NCBI GenBank assembly: GCA_964019415.1 | Contig: OZ025876.1 | Coordinates: 5,190,793 to 5,254,792, forward strand | From: Ianthella basta | Taxonomy: Eukaryota; Porifera; Demospongiae; Verongiida; Ianthellidae | Length of the DNA: 64,000 bases | Direction: 5' to 3' | Part shown: positions 21,848 through 33,189 of the stretch, piece by piece | Position numbering within the stretch: position 1 is the stretch's first letter | How the letters are laid out: each line of letters begins with the position of its first letter | Notes under the pieces: model-generated | What the model was told of the DNA's origin: nothing | Databases searched by the model: none | The model's input: the letters and a program-made list of their open reading frames with translations, nothing else | Program-made: the position numbers and the translations under genes

Positions 21848-23794
21848 AGTAGCCATGTTGGCAGACAGTTAAAGTGCATAATAAATACTGACACACAATT
21901 GCAACTTGGCATATTAACCAACAATACAAGGTTAACAGCTACGCCATGCTATAGTTGGCCAAAGTCGTAGTTGTAATCTTCATGCACTGCTTGGGCAACC
22001 AGGAGAAACACATGCTGGAAGAAGGCAGCATATACGGAGAAGAGTGTAGTTGGGAAGGGCAGAGAGATGGCCATAGTATAATACACAGGTTTTATACCAA
22101 CCAGCCTTCTACCATCAGTGGCATCTCAGGAGGTGGGGGGGGGGGGGGCTGAGCCCAATTGATGGCAAGCAGTGATCAATAGGGCTCCGCCCCCCCCGTC
22201 TCCTGAGACACCACTGGTGTAGAAGGCTGGTAGGCATAATATCCAGTGATTACCTCTTTCCAACCTAGCCCAGGGTGTCAGTTACAGAGACCAACTGCAA
22301 GAAATGACCTCTCAGTGCAACAAATTGTACAGTAAATACAGTCAATTTCAGAGTGGCTGCCCAAATGCGAAATGGCAAATTGCACATGGTAAATTCAAAG
22401 GGCATGACGTTACAATGTGATGTCTTAGTGCAATCATTCTCTGTGGCACATGTGACTAAAATAACATGCTAGACATCACAGTATATGATGTTACACAACA
22501 CACGAAAGGAGGACCTCTTCAAATTGGTCATCTCTGGATGCTTTAGAAACCAGTGCCAACATGGCACAGCACTAGAAGGTGAAGCAAACATGTCTTCATT
22601 CACAACAATCAAGCATTATCCAACAAACACTACAATAAATAGTAACATTGTTCATGGTATGTGCACTCTGTACCCATATGCATCAATGGCCACTTCACGT
22701 ATGCTTATGTATATCTAGGGCATTTAGGTTGGCTTTCTCATGACGTTTAATGATATACCATATGTAGGATCACACACATACAATCACGCATGCACACACA
22801 CACACACGCGCGCGCGCACACATTCATCCAACATCCTAACCCACCTCCTCATGTGACCAACATCTGCCACATGACTCTGATACTGACGCCCAAGATACCA
22901 TGAACTCCAGCACAGCCATGCGGACATCATACCTAACACGGACAAACCACTCAAACTTACGTGCCATTTCAAAGCTACTAATGACCCTATCCAGGTAACA
23001 TGACCAACTACAACAGTAAGCACATAATGGGAACCACTCATTGCAGCCATTGTACCTCAGGTACATCTGTTGACCAAGCTGGAGTACTTGTTTGAAAAGC
23101 TTAATGTGATAGAGGAGGAGGAGGGGATACCGTATAATTATACAAGTGGTACGCTAGTCTCTGCGTGCAGGTTGCAATGGTATAGCTTGGGCTAACTCAC
23201 AATTGAAGTGGTCACGCAACTCTGAGAGGCTGTTGTCTGAATTCTTGACAAGCACAGTTGATAGCTGAAGACACTGATAGAATAGTGAGAGACATAACTG
23301 TAGCGAATACTGTACCATACACAGCACTGAAGCACTGCAACAAACACATAATTATATATATATACACAATGAATGCACTTAGAACACAAAAGGATGTATA
23401 GTACTCACTCAGTGTGGTATACTAGTTAAAACATGGGCACACAAGGAAGGCATGGCATTCACGCAAGGATGCACAGCACCCGAGGGTGAGTGCACCATGT
23501 GCCATAACACCTATGTGTCCATTTGGCAGCATTTACAGCATCTGTTGCCATGGCCAATGGGTACTTAAACAACTACTAGGGTGAGTACACATTACATAAT
23601 TACTGTATATATAATCATGCATTGCCTGTTATTAATGGGGACAATGCAGGAATACCACTCTCCATTCAATGACAAACTCACTGTTAGCTGCATATCTTCT
23701 TCATCTCTACAAAGGTCGACAGAGTATACCTCAAGGAAGGCTTGGTGTGGGAAGTGTATATCTCTGCTTACTAAAACAACAGTACACACTTCGA
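21848..23794 (-). pseudogene. Truncated, deleted duplicate of the THADA 3' end
   Basis: Collinear with introns and exons at 42300-45985 of the THADA gene. Exon remnants are recognisable at about 21960-22025 (last exon tail), 22500-22585, 22850-22945, 23040-23090, 23200-23275 and 23590-23790. Most of the last exon and about 325 bp around the preceding one are deleted, and the exon at 23200 has lost bases relative to 45403-45480, which breaks frame. At 23794 it is fused to the end of an Ig-receptor tail exon. It cannot encode THADA and marks the edge of the segmental duplication. Confidence 0.8.
22082..22252. mobile_element. Foldback MITE, copy in the THADA pseudogene
   Basis: Inverted arms ACCAACCAGCCTTCTAC and GTAGAAGGCTGGTAGG surround a G13 run and a C8 run. 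The intact sister copy at 43722-43903 ends in TAATCACTGG/CCAGTGATTA. Confidence 0.75.
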
Positions 23795-23882
23795 AGTGGC
23801 ACAGTGATCAGTTCTTTCATCAAATCTTATTGCAAGTCTTCAATATGAATCATGAGCATGATGCTGCTATATATTCATACTA
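23795..23882 (+). pseudogene. Remnant of a fourth Ig-receptor gene, left piece
   Basis: Begins with GAAGTGGCACAGTGA, the last codons of the Ig-receptor tail (Glu-Val-Ala-Gln-stop), and continues as its 3' block. The block is interrupted at TA (23881-23882) by a TIR element and resumes at 30252. Everything 5' of the last codons is gone and has been replaced by THADA pseudogene sequence. Confidence 0.75.
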
Positions 23883-25109
23883 CCGTATAATTTCTAATCT
23901 AGGCGCCGCCCCAATTAAAGCGCCCCCTAAGGCTTACCCTATTTACAGCTCATCAATGTTGAAGTGCGGAAGTAATTTTAAGATGCACGTGACTTGACTA
24001 TATTCTACACTAAGTTCCATTACTTATCCAGTCCCTAAGTAACTAGTATAAAATACTGTTGCTCACAGAGGCGGGTTGGTTTTGGCGGTTCGTTCTGGTG
24101 GTTCGCTTGGTCGACTGCTTGCTGCCTTTCCTGGCTTGTTTAGCTACGTTGTCGCAATAGAGTAGGACGGGAGCAGTTGAGTTTGGTGGTACCATTACTG
24201 TTACCGTTCGCTATCCTCGCTGGTGGCTCGCTTGGAATCTGCTCATCTGGCTTGCCCCCACTGGGGTTAGCTCGCTCACCCACTGCTGCCCATGATGTCA
24301 CAGCAGCAGATCTCCGAGATTTTGCCCACCCCGTATACGTAGAAGAGTGCTTGCGCAACATCTAGTCACGTGCGTCCTACTTTCGTACTTCAACATTGGT
24401 GAACATAGTGACTCCCATTTACGGGGGGAGGACCTGGGATTGCGCAATACCAGCACCTCAATAATTGCATTCCTGACATTCCAATCGCGTCTCCATATTA
24501 TATATTGTGTTAGTAGACTGCTCCAAGGCCGAATGTGCATACCCTGAGCCATGGCAGGGCCTTGTACTGCATTCGCGCCCTGGTATGACCCGTACGTACG
24601 TAGCCATGGAGCCATACGGTGGATTGGGCTTAATTGTCTGACCGCTTTCACAATTTAGTTTTGCAAGTTAACGCAGCGTTTCTTGAGGATTGCCAGAAGC
24701 CATTTCTAGCATCCTTGCTATCGAATGTGACAAATCGTGTACAGAACCAAGACGATTGCAAGAACGTGGCTGCCGATTGCACTCCCATTGCAGAAGCAGT
24801 CAACCTATCAATCTTGCAGTCCTGAAGTGATCAATGAGGACTCGATACCAGCTTCTAAGGAGTCACTTCCACAGGAGCACTTGCTCAGTACTCCAGATTA
24901 GGCTCCATCTGCCTCGTAGCCAGCATCAGCGAACACTCGTACACCGGTGTTAGAAAATGCTCGCAAAACCTACCTAGATGCTGGGGAAGGGCGGGGAAGG
25001 GTCCATTTTCTGATAGCCCTTGTCCAACTGTGTGCTCAGAAGCAAAGAAACAAACGATGCGACGTGTTTCTCGGATTATGTCTGCTCTTAGCTAATATAA
25101 GTAAAATAC

Positions 25110-25194
25110 TAGTATCGTTCCCAGCCCACCACTTCCGCTAACAAAATGGCTGCGGCCATTTTGTTAGCGGAGGTGGTGGGCTGGGAACGAGACT
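25110..25194. mobile_element. 85-bp near-perfect palindrome with 10-bp direct repeats
   Basis: Arms of about 42 bp meet at ATGGC-TGC-GGCCAT. The unit is flanked by AGTAAAATAC at 25100-25109 and 25195-25204, like a tiny snap-back MITE. Confidence 0.7.
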
Positions 25195-25204
25195 AGTAAA
25201 ATAC

Positions 25205-25998
25205 ACATTAACCTCCTCTTATCTAGGCAATTGCCATTATTCTAACCTAACTACTTCGTGTGGCAAAGGGGCAAGGGCACGCTCGTGACAATTTGGGAGG
25301 CAACCTGCGGTGCCTCCCAACGACTTGGCAGGTGGAAAGGCTGTCCACCTGCCATTCATTGAGGGGCAGCCCCTCCACCAGGTGCCCCTGTATGCATGGG
25401 AGCACTGGTTAGAGCTAGCTGCTGCTGGGCTGCCCCTGCTTTGCCTGCCTGTGGGTTGCTGCTGCATGGCAAACCCTCGCTGATCAAGTGAGGTTAGGGG
25501 CTGCTGCCCCTCCTATGATTAGCTGCTTGCAATTGGGCTGCGCTGGCAACCTCTGCTGCGAAAGCTATGGGCTGCTGAGCCCTCTAGGCTTAGCTGCTTG
25601 GGTTGCGCTGGCAACCCTTGCTTTTGGTGCCTGCTGGCCCGTTGCTAGGCTGGTATGGACTTTTGGGGATACCCCATACACACGAAAGTAATCACCTAGG
25701 GTGATTCATCCCTCAAAGTCAGTACATATAATTATGCTAGACGTCCCCCTTTGGGTAGCCGTACTCTGTACCCCGACCACTACTGGTCTGTCGCTCAGCG
25801 TCAACAAGTTCTCAATGGTTAACTCAAATAAGTATGTTCACATCAGCCAACTGAAAAGTACAAGGCATGCACTGAAAGATGATTGAACTGACATGCACTA
25901 CAATATTTGCCATTATGACTCAACGCAACTCAACAGTAGTTCGGTGTGTGCTAACATGTGGTTTGGCTTATATGTGTATGCCACATATGAGTCCCTGC
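25205..25998. other. GC-rich non-coding flank of the DIRS-like element
   Basis: Contains several local hairpins and near-repeats (CTGCTGGGCTGCCCC, GGTTGCGCTGGCAACC twice). DIRS elements carry inverted terminal repeats and an internal complementary region here. I could not define their ends by eye. Confidence 0.45.
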
Positions 25999-27014
25999 TC
26001 ATCTTCCTAAGCTCGCTGACAGTTGTGCCAGGGTCTGCTGAGGCATCCGAATATATCTCAGATAGGAGTCGCTGGCCCATCTTCCCAATGTCTGGATTGT
26101 AGAATCATGGATCCCACATGCTGCTGCTGTGGTTGCTGCACCAATCCTGAATGAATGGCCGAAGTACCCTGTTGGATCGATGCCAGCTGCTGTGAGAGTT
26201 GACCTCAGGAGGCTAACCAGTTTGGCTCGTGTGAGTGGCTGACGGTCCTCTGTCTGGAACAGTGAACCCTGGTCAGAACCCCGTGCCGCCAAGTACGCGA
26301 GCATTGCTGCTATCGGACACAACTCGTTGTTGGTCCTGCCGATGAATAGATTGATGCCCTGCCGTGCCTGGTCAGTCTTGGAGCCTTTAAGCGATATTTG
26401 AATTAGCAAGGGGCTCTGCAAGTCATCCACCGCAATGTCCATGGGGGTCAAGTGCCACACTGGGTCAAATGAGTTAACCGATGGTGATGTCATCTCACCC
26501 GACCTCAGGAACGCAAAGAACCCTAGACAGCATGCCGACCACAGCATCACGTTATCCCACTTGTGTGGTTCCCGGTCCAATGCCGCCTTGACTCTCCTCA
26601 GGACGTACGGTGTTATGGGAAGGCGTGTGTCCTTCGCTTTGGGTTTCGACCTCTTTAGCCCTCTTAAAGCTAGTTGGAGCCGCAATGCACCTGCCAGTGG
26701 GTCCCCAGCCCCTGTACAATGTGCATGTGACGGATGGCCGAGAGATAGGACCTCACTGAGCTGTGGGCTAGGCATAACGAGAGGTGAGCGACGAACAGGA
26801 TCAGTATGGATTCTCGAGCTGGCAGTGGGGATACTCCCATACAGTGGCAGAACTGCATGAATTCTGACTGGCCGACCCGGTAGGCCTTGCGAGAGTTCGG
26901 TGCTAAGCTGTCCCTGATGAGGTCCTTAGCCACTCCTTCCAGGCCGGTGACGTCCACTCCGGTTGCCGGTTCGTCAGAAAGCTCCACAAGGGGGATGGGA
27001 CCGGTGTAGGGCAT
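25999..27014 (-). pseudogene. DIRS-like tyrosine recombinase, frameshifted
   Basis: Two overlapping frames make up one recombinase. The N-terminal SAM-like part (27014-26670) includes SRKAYRVGQSEF and SVRSYLSAIRHMH. The catalytic part (26775-25999) includes FLRSGEM with the first Arg, the motif GHSFRIGAATTAA (HxxR), GRWASDSY with the His/Trp-position residue, and the nucleophile Tyr in YLRYIR. The frame changes near 26690-26710, in a run of G and C, by a single base. All catalytic residues are present, so only the frameshift disables it. It would insert a circular DNA copy. Confidence 0.85.
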
Positions 27015-28173
27015 CTGTGCGCCTGGGGAGTTGCCTCGAAGAAAACCTGCATGTGGTTATGAGAGACAGCATCAGCTGGAGTGTTGGAACTCCCTGGGAT
27101 GTGCTCAGCCCTCAGTTTAAAGTCACACCTAGCACAGAAAAAATGGATGCACCACAGTAAGTGCATTAAGATGTGGTCTTTGCATGACTGGCCATGGGCA
27201 GTGATCACTTGGACCACAGCCATGTTGTCGCACTGGACCAATACCTGTTGGTGATGCCATTCTGCGCCCGAAATGGCACATGCAACAGCGATGGGGACTA
27301 GCTCTTTAGCAGCGATGCTCTGTGGTATCCATTCTTCATCCCATGAATGCTGTACCCATGCCTGTCGCCAGACTGCGCCACAGCCCCATGCACCAGAGGC
27401 ATCTGAGGAAAAGATGACAGTCGGAGTCCATTTTGGATTGTGGACCTCCATCATGCTCCGTGCATTCCAAACTGAAATGAAGGTCTCCCACCAAGCCAAG
27501 TCAGCTTGGAATTCGGCATCCAGCTTGACCCTATGGTCTGGGTGTCTTGCCTTCGTGGATAGATCTATCATGCGTCTTAAAAAGGCTCGGCCTGGGTGCA
27601 CCACCTTGCAGGCATGTGAGAGCTTCCCCACTAGTGACAGTAATTCACGTTTCTTGCAGGCTTTCTTGGACTTCCACAGCCTGATCAGTGCCTTCAATTC
27701 CTTTAAATAGCTTGGTCCACGGTTGGATACTGTACTGAGCATAACTGAGGGTTGATCCCGTTGTTGACACTCCTGTGAGGTGGCGAGGATAGATCCAGGA
27801 TCAGGCGCCACTCTCCATTCTTCTTAGGTATCACCCCAAATCTGCTCACCTGCACTAGGGGGATGTCTGATCTCAGGAATGGCCCGGCAATCCTGCCCGC
27901 TGCCAGCTCAGTGGCTAGGTACTGCTCTACTGGCCTGGGGTTCCTTGCAGCTGATAACATGTTTGCCGATAGCGACGATCTCCTACTGCTGGCCTGGTCT
28001 GGGTGCTGGCGTAGGAGGCCCAGCACCCAGCAGTGTGGGAGTAATGGCGTGACAATGTGGGAGGCTGATGAAGGGATTGAGATGAGGTGTTCGGGTGTAG
28101 GCTTACAACTCTCTAATTGAATCAACTGGTTAGTGTCTATGTGTCCTATACAAAATAAATCATCTGTATTCAT
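26903..28173 (-). pseudogene. DIRS-like RT/RNase H with RT core deleted
   Basis: The first frame (28173-27703) holds the start of the RT: LRSDIPLVQVSRFGVIPKKN, WRLILDLS and SVNNGI. It stops just after PTVDQAI. The second frame (27811-26903) resumes at LKELKALIRLWKSKKACKKRELLSLVGKL, the connection domain, then an RNase H with FSSDASGAWGCG, AAKELVPI, QCDNMAVV and AEHIPGSSNTPADAVS. The RT palm with its FDI, LPFG and YxDD motifs is missing between them (junction near 27710-27720). So about 150-200 residues were lost and the frame changed. Confidence 0.85.
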
Positions 28174-28288
28174 TGGAGGTGCTGTTTCTCTAATTGGGTG
28201 TTGACAGGGGCCATCAAAAGGTTCCCAGTGGGTAATCAGGTCTGGATCATGTGGAAAATCATGGTTTACTGCAACTGACTCTATCTGC

Positions 28289-29554
28289 TCACTTCCGCGG
28301 GCCTCTGCGGAGGCCCCCTCGCGGAAAGGGGGGACTTGGGTTGTCTGAGGCCGTCTCTGCTAAACTTCTGGTCACTCTGCATGCTTTAGCTGGGTGTCCT
28401 GGTGAGTGACAGTCCATGCAAATATGATTAAATTTGCAATGGAGCCGTGTGCAGCGGCTGAAGTTCCATGCCCTGCAGATCTCGCCTGGGATGGAGTAGG
28501 GAGCAGTTGCTCTCTGACGGGCAGCTCTTGACCCCGTAGCCACCTCGCTGGGCCCCTCTGGACCCCCATCTTTCGTGGGGGACGGGACAATTGCCAAACC
28601 ACTGGCACCCTTTGATAACTTTGCACTTGTGAAATAGTTAGTCCAAAGAGACGCGTCTACCTGTGACCATTGAGTCAGCCTGTTGGCTGCTGCCAATCGT
28701 CTGAAGTGGGCATCGTATGCCAGCCATGGGGTCCCTTCATAGTCAAGACTGGCTTTTGTGATCATTGATGAGTAGCCGAGCAGGTCCTGCACACGCTTGG
28801 GGTGCTTGAGAGCCATTACGCTGATGACCGAGTTGAAGCAGACCACCCACTGCTGGATTGACGTAATCCTTTTCGGTTCCTTGGGTTTGTCTCTGTTTGA
28901 CATCAAGTCCCTCAGTGTTACCTCAGGGGCTCCCAGCCTGCTGGGAAGCAGCTCACTTAGCTCAACAAATTCCCCCTTCCAAATCTTTTCAGCTAGCTTT
29001 CTTGGGACTGGGGGGGGGGAGTGGATACCCACGGGGACTGCCTCGTTAGACGAGGGGGCAGGAAGTGGTGGAAGTAGGCTTGCTAGGGGTGTCATCGGCT
29101 GGAGCCCTGAGCCATGTTCCACAGTTGCTGGGCTGCCCAGGCTCATGATCGGGGTGAGGCTGCTACTGCTCGCTGGACCCGCTGTGGGCACTGCCGGCAT
29201 CACTGGCATGCCTGACAGAGCAGTGGTTGGGGACAACAGACCCCCACTGGGCATGCTAGCTACCCCCACGCTACCCACTGGGAACGTACCATTGGGATTT
29301 GTGCTGGCTGGGGCTGCTTGAGTCACCAAGCACTGGTCCACCATCTCTCTGAGGTCGCAGGTCGTGTCTGCGACCGCTGCTCTCACCGTGTCTTTCACCA
29401 AGGACTGCACTAGCTGCAACGCTCTCTGGTTTTCCTCCGTCAGAGGTCGTTGCTGCCCCGCCGTGGGTGTGGGGGCCCCTTCGGGATTCTCTGCCATCGC
29501 TGCCGGATGCGTGCTCAACAATGAGTCAGTTCTGTTGGCTTGGGGGTTGCCCAC
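28289..29554 (-). CDS. DIRS-like gag protein with Cys/His motif
   Basis: 421-codon uninterrupted frame. The first 200 residues are low-complexity and rich in Pro, Ser, Ala and Thr. The middle part has an SRLGAPEVTLRDLM segment and a conserved-looking helical region (SIQQWVVCFNSVISVMALKH). Near the C-terminus a Cys/His cluster begins CRAWNFSRC and ends CKFNHICMDCHSPGHPAKAC, as in gag proteins of DIRS-like elements. The Met at 29554 is the first in frame; a second, MAENPEG, lies 18 codons later and is equally plausible. It is the only open reading frame of the element that looks whole. Confidence 0.75.
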   Translation of the reverse strand: MGNPQANRTDSLLSTHPAAMAENPEGAPTPTAGQQRPLTEENQRALQLVQSLVKDTVRAAVADTTCDLREMVDQCLVTQAAPASTNPNGTFPVGSVGVASMPSGGLLSPTTALSGMPVMPAVPTAGPASSSSLTPIMSLGSPATVEHGSGLQPMTPLASLLPPLPAPSSNEAVPVGIHSPPPVPRKLAEKIWKGEFVELSELLPSRLGAPEVTLRDLMSNRDKPKEPKRITSIQQWVVCFNSVISVMALKHPKRVQDLLGYSSMITKASLDYEGTPWLAYDAHFRRLAAANRLTQWSQVDASLWTNYFTSAKLSKGASGLAIVPSPTKDGGPEGPSEVATGSRAARQRATAPYSIPGEICRAWNFSRCTRLHCKFNHICMDCHSPGHPAKACRVTRSLAETASDNPSPPFPRGGLRRGPRK

Positions 29555-30251
29555 ATTCGCTTAGGTCACCAGGGCCAACAGCTTGGCCCGCCAACACTGA
29601 GCACGTGATCCCTGCCCCTCTGCACATGCAGCTGGATGCTTGCCGGACCCTCCGTGTTAACGAACTTTAACCCATTAAAGTGTCAGTGAAGAGCAGCTGC
29701 GTCAGCCATTTTGCGGACACACGTGACCTTGACCGACCCCCTGCTATTTATTCCCATTCCAATTGTAAGCGCCCTTGGGCATTGGAAATAATCAGGCGGC
29801 GCCTAAATTATTGGAGCAGAATATATTATTCTGCACTATACTGCATGTGCTGAACATGAGACAGCGAAATGGCGGCCCTCATGGAATACTTTAACCGCGT
29901 CGCTGCTTCATTTATGTCCACAGAACGTGGGAGGAAGATGGTTAGGCGGGTCAAGCGACCAGTGGGGAGACTAAGGAAGTGCCCATTGGAACCGAGTGGC
30001 GCAGGCTGACAAAGGAATAGCGAGGAACCCACAAGTGCCAAGTCCAGTCGATGCCAGTACACCGCGAAACAAAAGCAGCGTGCTGTTCTGTACGCTGGTG
30101 CTCAAAAGTAGTATTCCGCTCTAATACATGTACTAGGCGCCCTTCTAATTGAAGTGCCCCTTGGTCATTGCATATTTTTGGCTGTTCTAATAAGAAGCGC
30201 CTTTCAGTGCTGGAATTATTCTTAAGGGTGCCTATATTAGAAACTATACGG

Positions 30252-31095
30252 TATTAAGCAGTCTTGTGTCATACATAATTCCATTAAGTTTTGGTGGCAA
30301 CCCCTCCTGCATGGCTTACAGCATCCTGTTTCAAAAAGGTGTTACATATGGCTTGGTCTGAGTAGGGCATAGAGAGAGAAGACATTCATTCATCCTCTGT
30401 ATTGTTGCCAACTCTACAGGCTATTCATCCAGAGTGCTTCATATGTACAAGGACATTCATACAGTTATGTATAAAAAGTTACCTAGAGGTTTGTACAATG
30501 CACCAACTATCGACCACATTATATCGTTCGTCCAGAGTGCTTCATATGTACAAGGACATTCATACAGTTGTATATAAGAAGTTACCTATAGGTTTGTACA
30601 ATGCAGTAACTATCGATCGCATTATATCGTTTTTGTAATGCCTGTGTGTGAAATGGTTGTCTTCTTGAGTGACAATACATACAATTTAAATATAGCTACA
30701 TTTGTGAGTACCACATAGTCTTTTACTACTCAGCTATTAATTCATTGCAGTACTCTCATTAGTGTGTGTATGGCTGTAAATCACTTAAGCCATAAAATTG
30801 CCATTTAATGGTGTGTCTACACAGCATTACTGTACATGGGCCTGGTGTTTACAGTAACAGAGTCATAATACAGTATAAACCATTATAATATATATACTTA
30901 TGCACAGTCAGTTAGAGCTACATAGGGGAAACACTGACACATTGTTGATTCATAACCTGTGCACTGTGGTCATGCATGGCAGACGAGGCCCACTGCGGGC
31001 CTACAGAAGAGCACACTATAGAAGACATTTGGCATTAGCTTATATTATGATTCGAGCTCTACACAAATGTAAAGATAAACATATACTATATAATC
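30252..31095 (+). repeat. Remnant of a fourth Ig-receptor unit, right piece (3' block)
   Basis: Continues the 3' block interrupted at 23882 and matches 3130-3850 closely. It ends near 31095, where 7TM-unit sequence begins. Within it, 30424-30629 is a direct tandem duplication of 103 bp that is single in the other copies. Confidence 0.75.
30424..30629. repeat. Two-unit 103-bp tandem duplication
   Basis: Each unit begins TTC(A/G)TCCAGAGTGCTTCAT and ends ATTATATCG. The units differ at several bases, so the duplication is not brand new. Confidence 0.85.
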
Positions 31096-32240
31096 TTGCT
31101 TGGGTGGGATAGGTTAGGTAAGCCTGACATGTCTCAGCAGCCAGCCAGCCTCCCTGACCATAATAGCACTAACAAAATGTAAACCATATTGCAGCCTACC
31201 TTTATAAGGCAGGTACAGTACCTCTCGAATAAAGGCTGGCCAATTGTGTGTGTATAGTGTGTAGGAATATACAACATGTGTGCTCACCTTCGATCCATAT
31301 CGGCTAAGAGTGATGAGATGAAATACAACAGGCATGAATGCACTACCAGCACTAATGGACAATTACTAGGAAAGGCACTATTCTTAGAAAGACTAGTCTA
31401 CCGTAGCCCAGACTCAAATTCAGTCTTTGCATGTTGAAACTTCAATATGGAAGCTGGAATTTGTTGGCTAGTGAAACCGCAGATAGAATATGCCTTGAAA
31501 TAATCACTGCACCACAATGCAGCACTGTGAACTACAGTCCATGCAGTGTACTAGCTACTGGGACAGGAGGTATTCATTCATAAATCAATAATGCATTGTG
31601 AGTTACAAAAACAGTCTTTCAGGTCAATCCTTCCTGTAATCATATTGACTGCTGTCACTACAGTGTGCACACTTCATTGTGTGTCTGATGTGTGTCTGTA
31701 TGTCTGTGTGTGTTTATTTATAATGGATTGTGTATTTGTGTGTGTTTGTGCATGTGTATGTGTATGTACGTGTATGTGTATGTGTATGTGTATGTGTGTA
31801 TATGTGTGTGTTCCACGCACATGCACTCATCTACTAATAATGAAATAAGCAACAATCATGTGAATTCTGTATAGCTACCTCTGAAAAGAAGTAGAGGCCT
31901 GGGCCTCTATTCTGACAAATACAGTAACATTAATTCAAACAGATTCTAGGCACGAAAGACCTGCAGTGAGTTAGGGGAGCATTCCGGTCTCCCAAATCCT
32001 TTGCTGAACACTTGTTTTGATAATAAGAAGCATTCATGATGGCTATATTGTGAGACCGGCCGGAAAGGCTACTGCATCCAAATGCTGATTGAGTGACTGC
32101 TGGGAAACCTATTCCACACAGCTGGGTGTCTGAACACTGTTGAAGAATTGCACATAATGTTAACAAAGGATGCATGTGTTATAATTCAGTGAACAGGAAA
32201 CTGAACAGAATTCAAAGCAGCTGGCACTGGACAGAGTATC
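31096..32240 (+). repeat. Upstream block of the 7TM-receptor unit, copy 2
   Basis: Paralogous to 6765-7901, with a TG-rich microsatellite at about 31690-31815. No other feature. Confidence 0.75.
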
Positions 32241-33189
32241 ATGGAATAACAGCTGAGAAACATCTCAAATTCAAGTTCTACCACTTGTCAAGCCTTGCCA
32301 GATCCTGGTTTCACTGCCTTTGTCATTGTCTTGGCAGTAACTCTTGTTCCTGTAATCCCCCTCGATGGATTGGTAGCTATCATGCTACTACGGGCAACAT
32401 CGGTGGCCGTACAAGTTCGCATCGTAGTAGTAAATCTTTTGGTGGCAATTCTCATTGTAGCTGTTGTATGGCTATGTGTAGTTCTCTATATTCATTGGCA
32501 CTTGCTCTAGGATGTGAGTGAGCCTTCACTACCATTCTGTCGCTTTGCTATCTTTGTTTTTTCTTTTACGGTACAAGGTAGGATTCTTGGATTGACCTTA
32601 CTTTCAGCAATGGTGCTTCAGCACAGCTTGGCACCATGCTGGGTAATTGCATTCATCTTAACCTTTCACATCCTTATGCCAGAGACATATGCAGTTCAGT
32701 ATGTTGAGTGCATAGCCTGCTACCCCAGTAGGGTAGATGGTGCTGCATATCAAGTTATTGGGTTGACAAAAACCTTTCTTTGGTTGATGATTGGATCTGT
32801 TATTCCTCTGTTAATGTGCATGCATATTCCGCTAGGCACGCTGTGCTACATCAAACGGCACACCATTTCAGAAGGAGATAAATACAGCTTTTTTGCAAAG
32901 TTTGCAGCCTTCCTCATTCCTGGCAGCTTTTTGGCTCAGGTTGCAGCCATAATTCTTGCAATAGTATCAACAGACATTGTTGGGGTGTATGTCTCATGCA
33001 CCATTGCTTACTTATCCTACTTCCCATGCCCCATGGCCAACGCCAATACTGGTTATTTAGTTTCTGAAACCAGTTCAGAAACAGCTACGTTACCTATTCT
33101 GCAGCAAGTGCCTGAAATGCAATGAAGCAATCCCAATGCAACAAGCAGAACCACCTAAGCAGCAATTTGAAATGCAACAGTCATTATAA
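32241..33189 (+). pseudogene. 7TM2: rhodopsin-like 7TM receptor, decayed copy
   Basis: Paralogue of 7TM1 without the 498-bp insert, so it shows the normal continuity through MPETYAVQYVEC. It is broken in other ways. The third codon is TAA (after ATG GAA). A two-base insertion near 32490 shifts the frame into a TAG and is compensated about 25 bases on by a two-base loss. There is a 45-bp in-frame deletion after the TM3 segment, and an indel in TM7 near 33035-33050 destroys the tail frame. TM5 and TM6 read cleanly (LTKTFLWLMIGS, FAAFLIPGSF). It is a pseudogene; the two copies decayed independently. Confidence 0.8.

Larger units (their letters stand above)
25999..29554 (-). mobile_element. DIRS-like tyrosine-recombinase retroelement, defective
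   Basis: On the minus strand, in order: a gag-like ORF (29554-28289), a truncated RT plus RNase H (28173-26903) and a tyrosine recombinase (27014-25999). This gene set, with a recombinase and no integrase, is the DIRS order. It has an internal RT deletion and frame breaks, so it is not autonomous. It is nested inside the TIR element. Confidence 0.85.
23883..30251. mobile_element. 6.4-kb TIR element with TA target duplication
   Basis: The left end CCGTATAATTTCTAATCTAG and the right end (reverse complement CCGTATAGTTTCTAATATAG) form about 25-bp terminal inverted repeats. Flanking TA dinucleotides (23881-23882, 30252-30253) reduce to the single TA seen in the other 3' blocks, as expected for a Tc1/mariner-type insertion. 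Further GCGCC-containing motifs recur near both ends. No DDE transposase is visible, so the element was mobilised in trans or has been hollowed out. It contains the DIRS-like element. The stretch 24000-25090 and the flank 29600-30200 show no recognised coding sequence. Confidence 0.7.

Noticed and set aside
26435..29321. Several plus-strand frames across the DIRS-like element
   Set aside because: Shadows of the minus-strand recombinase, RNase H and gag genes.
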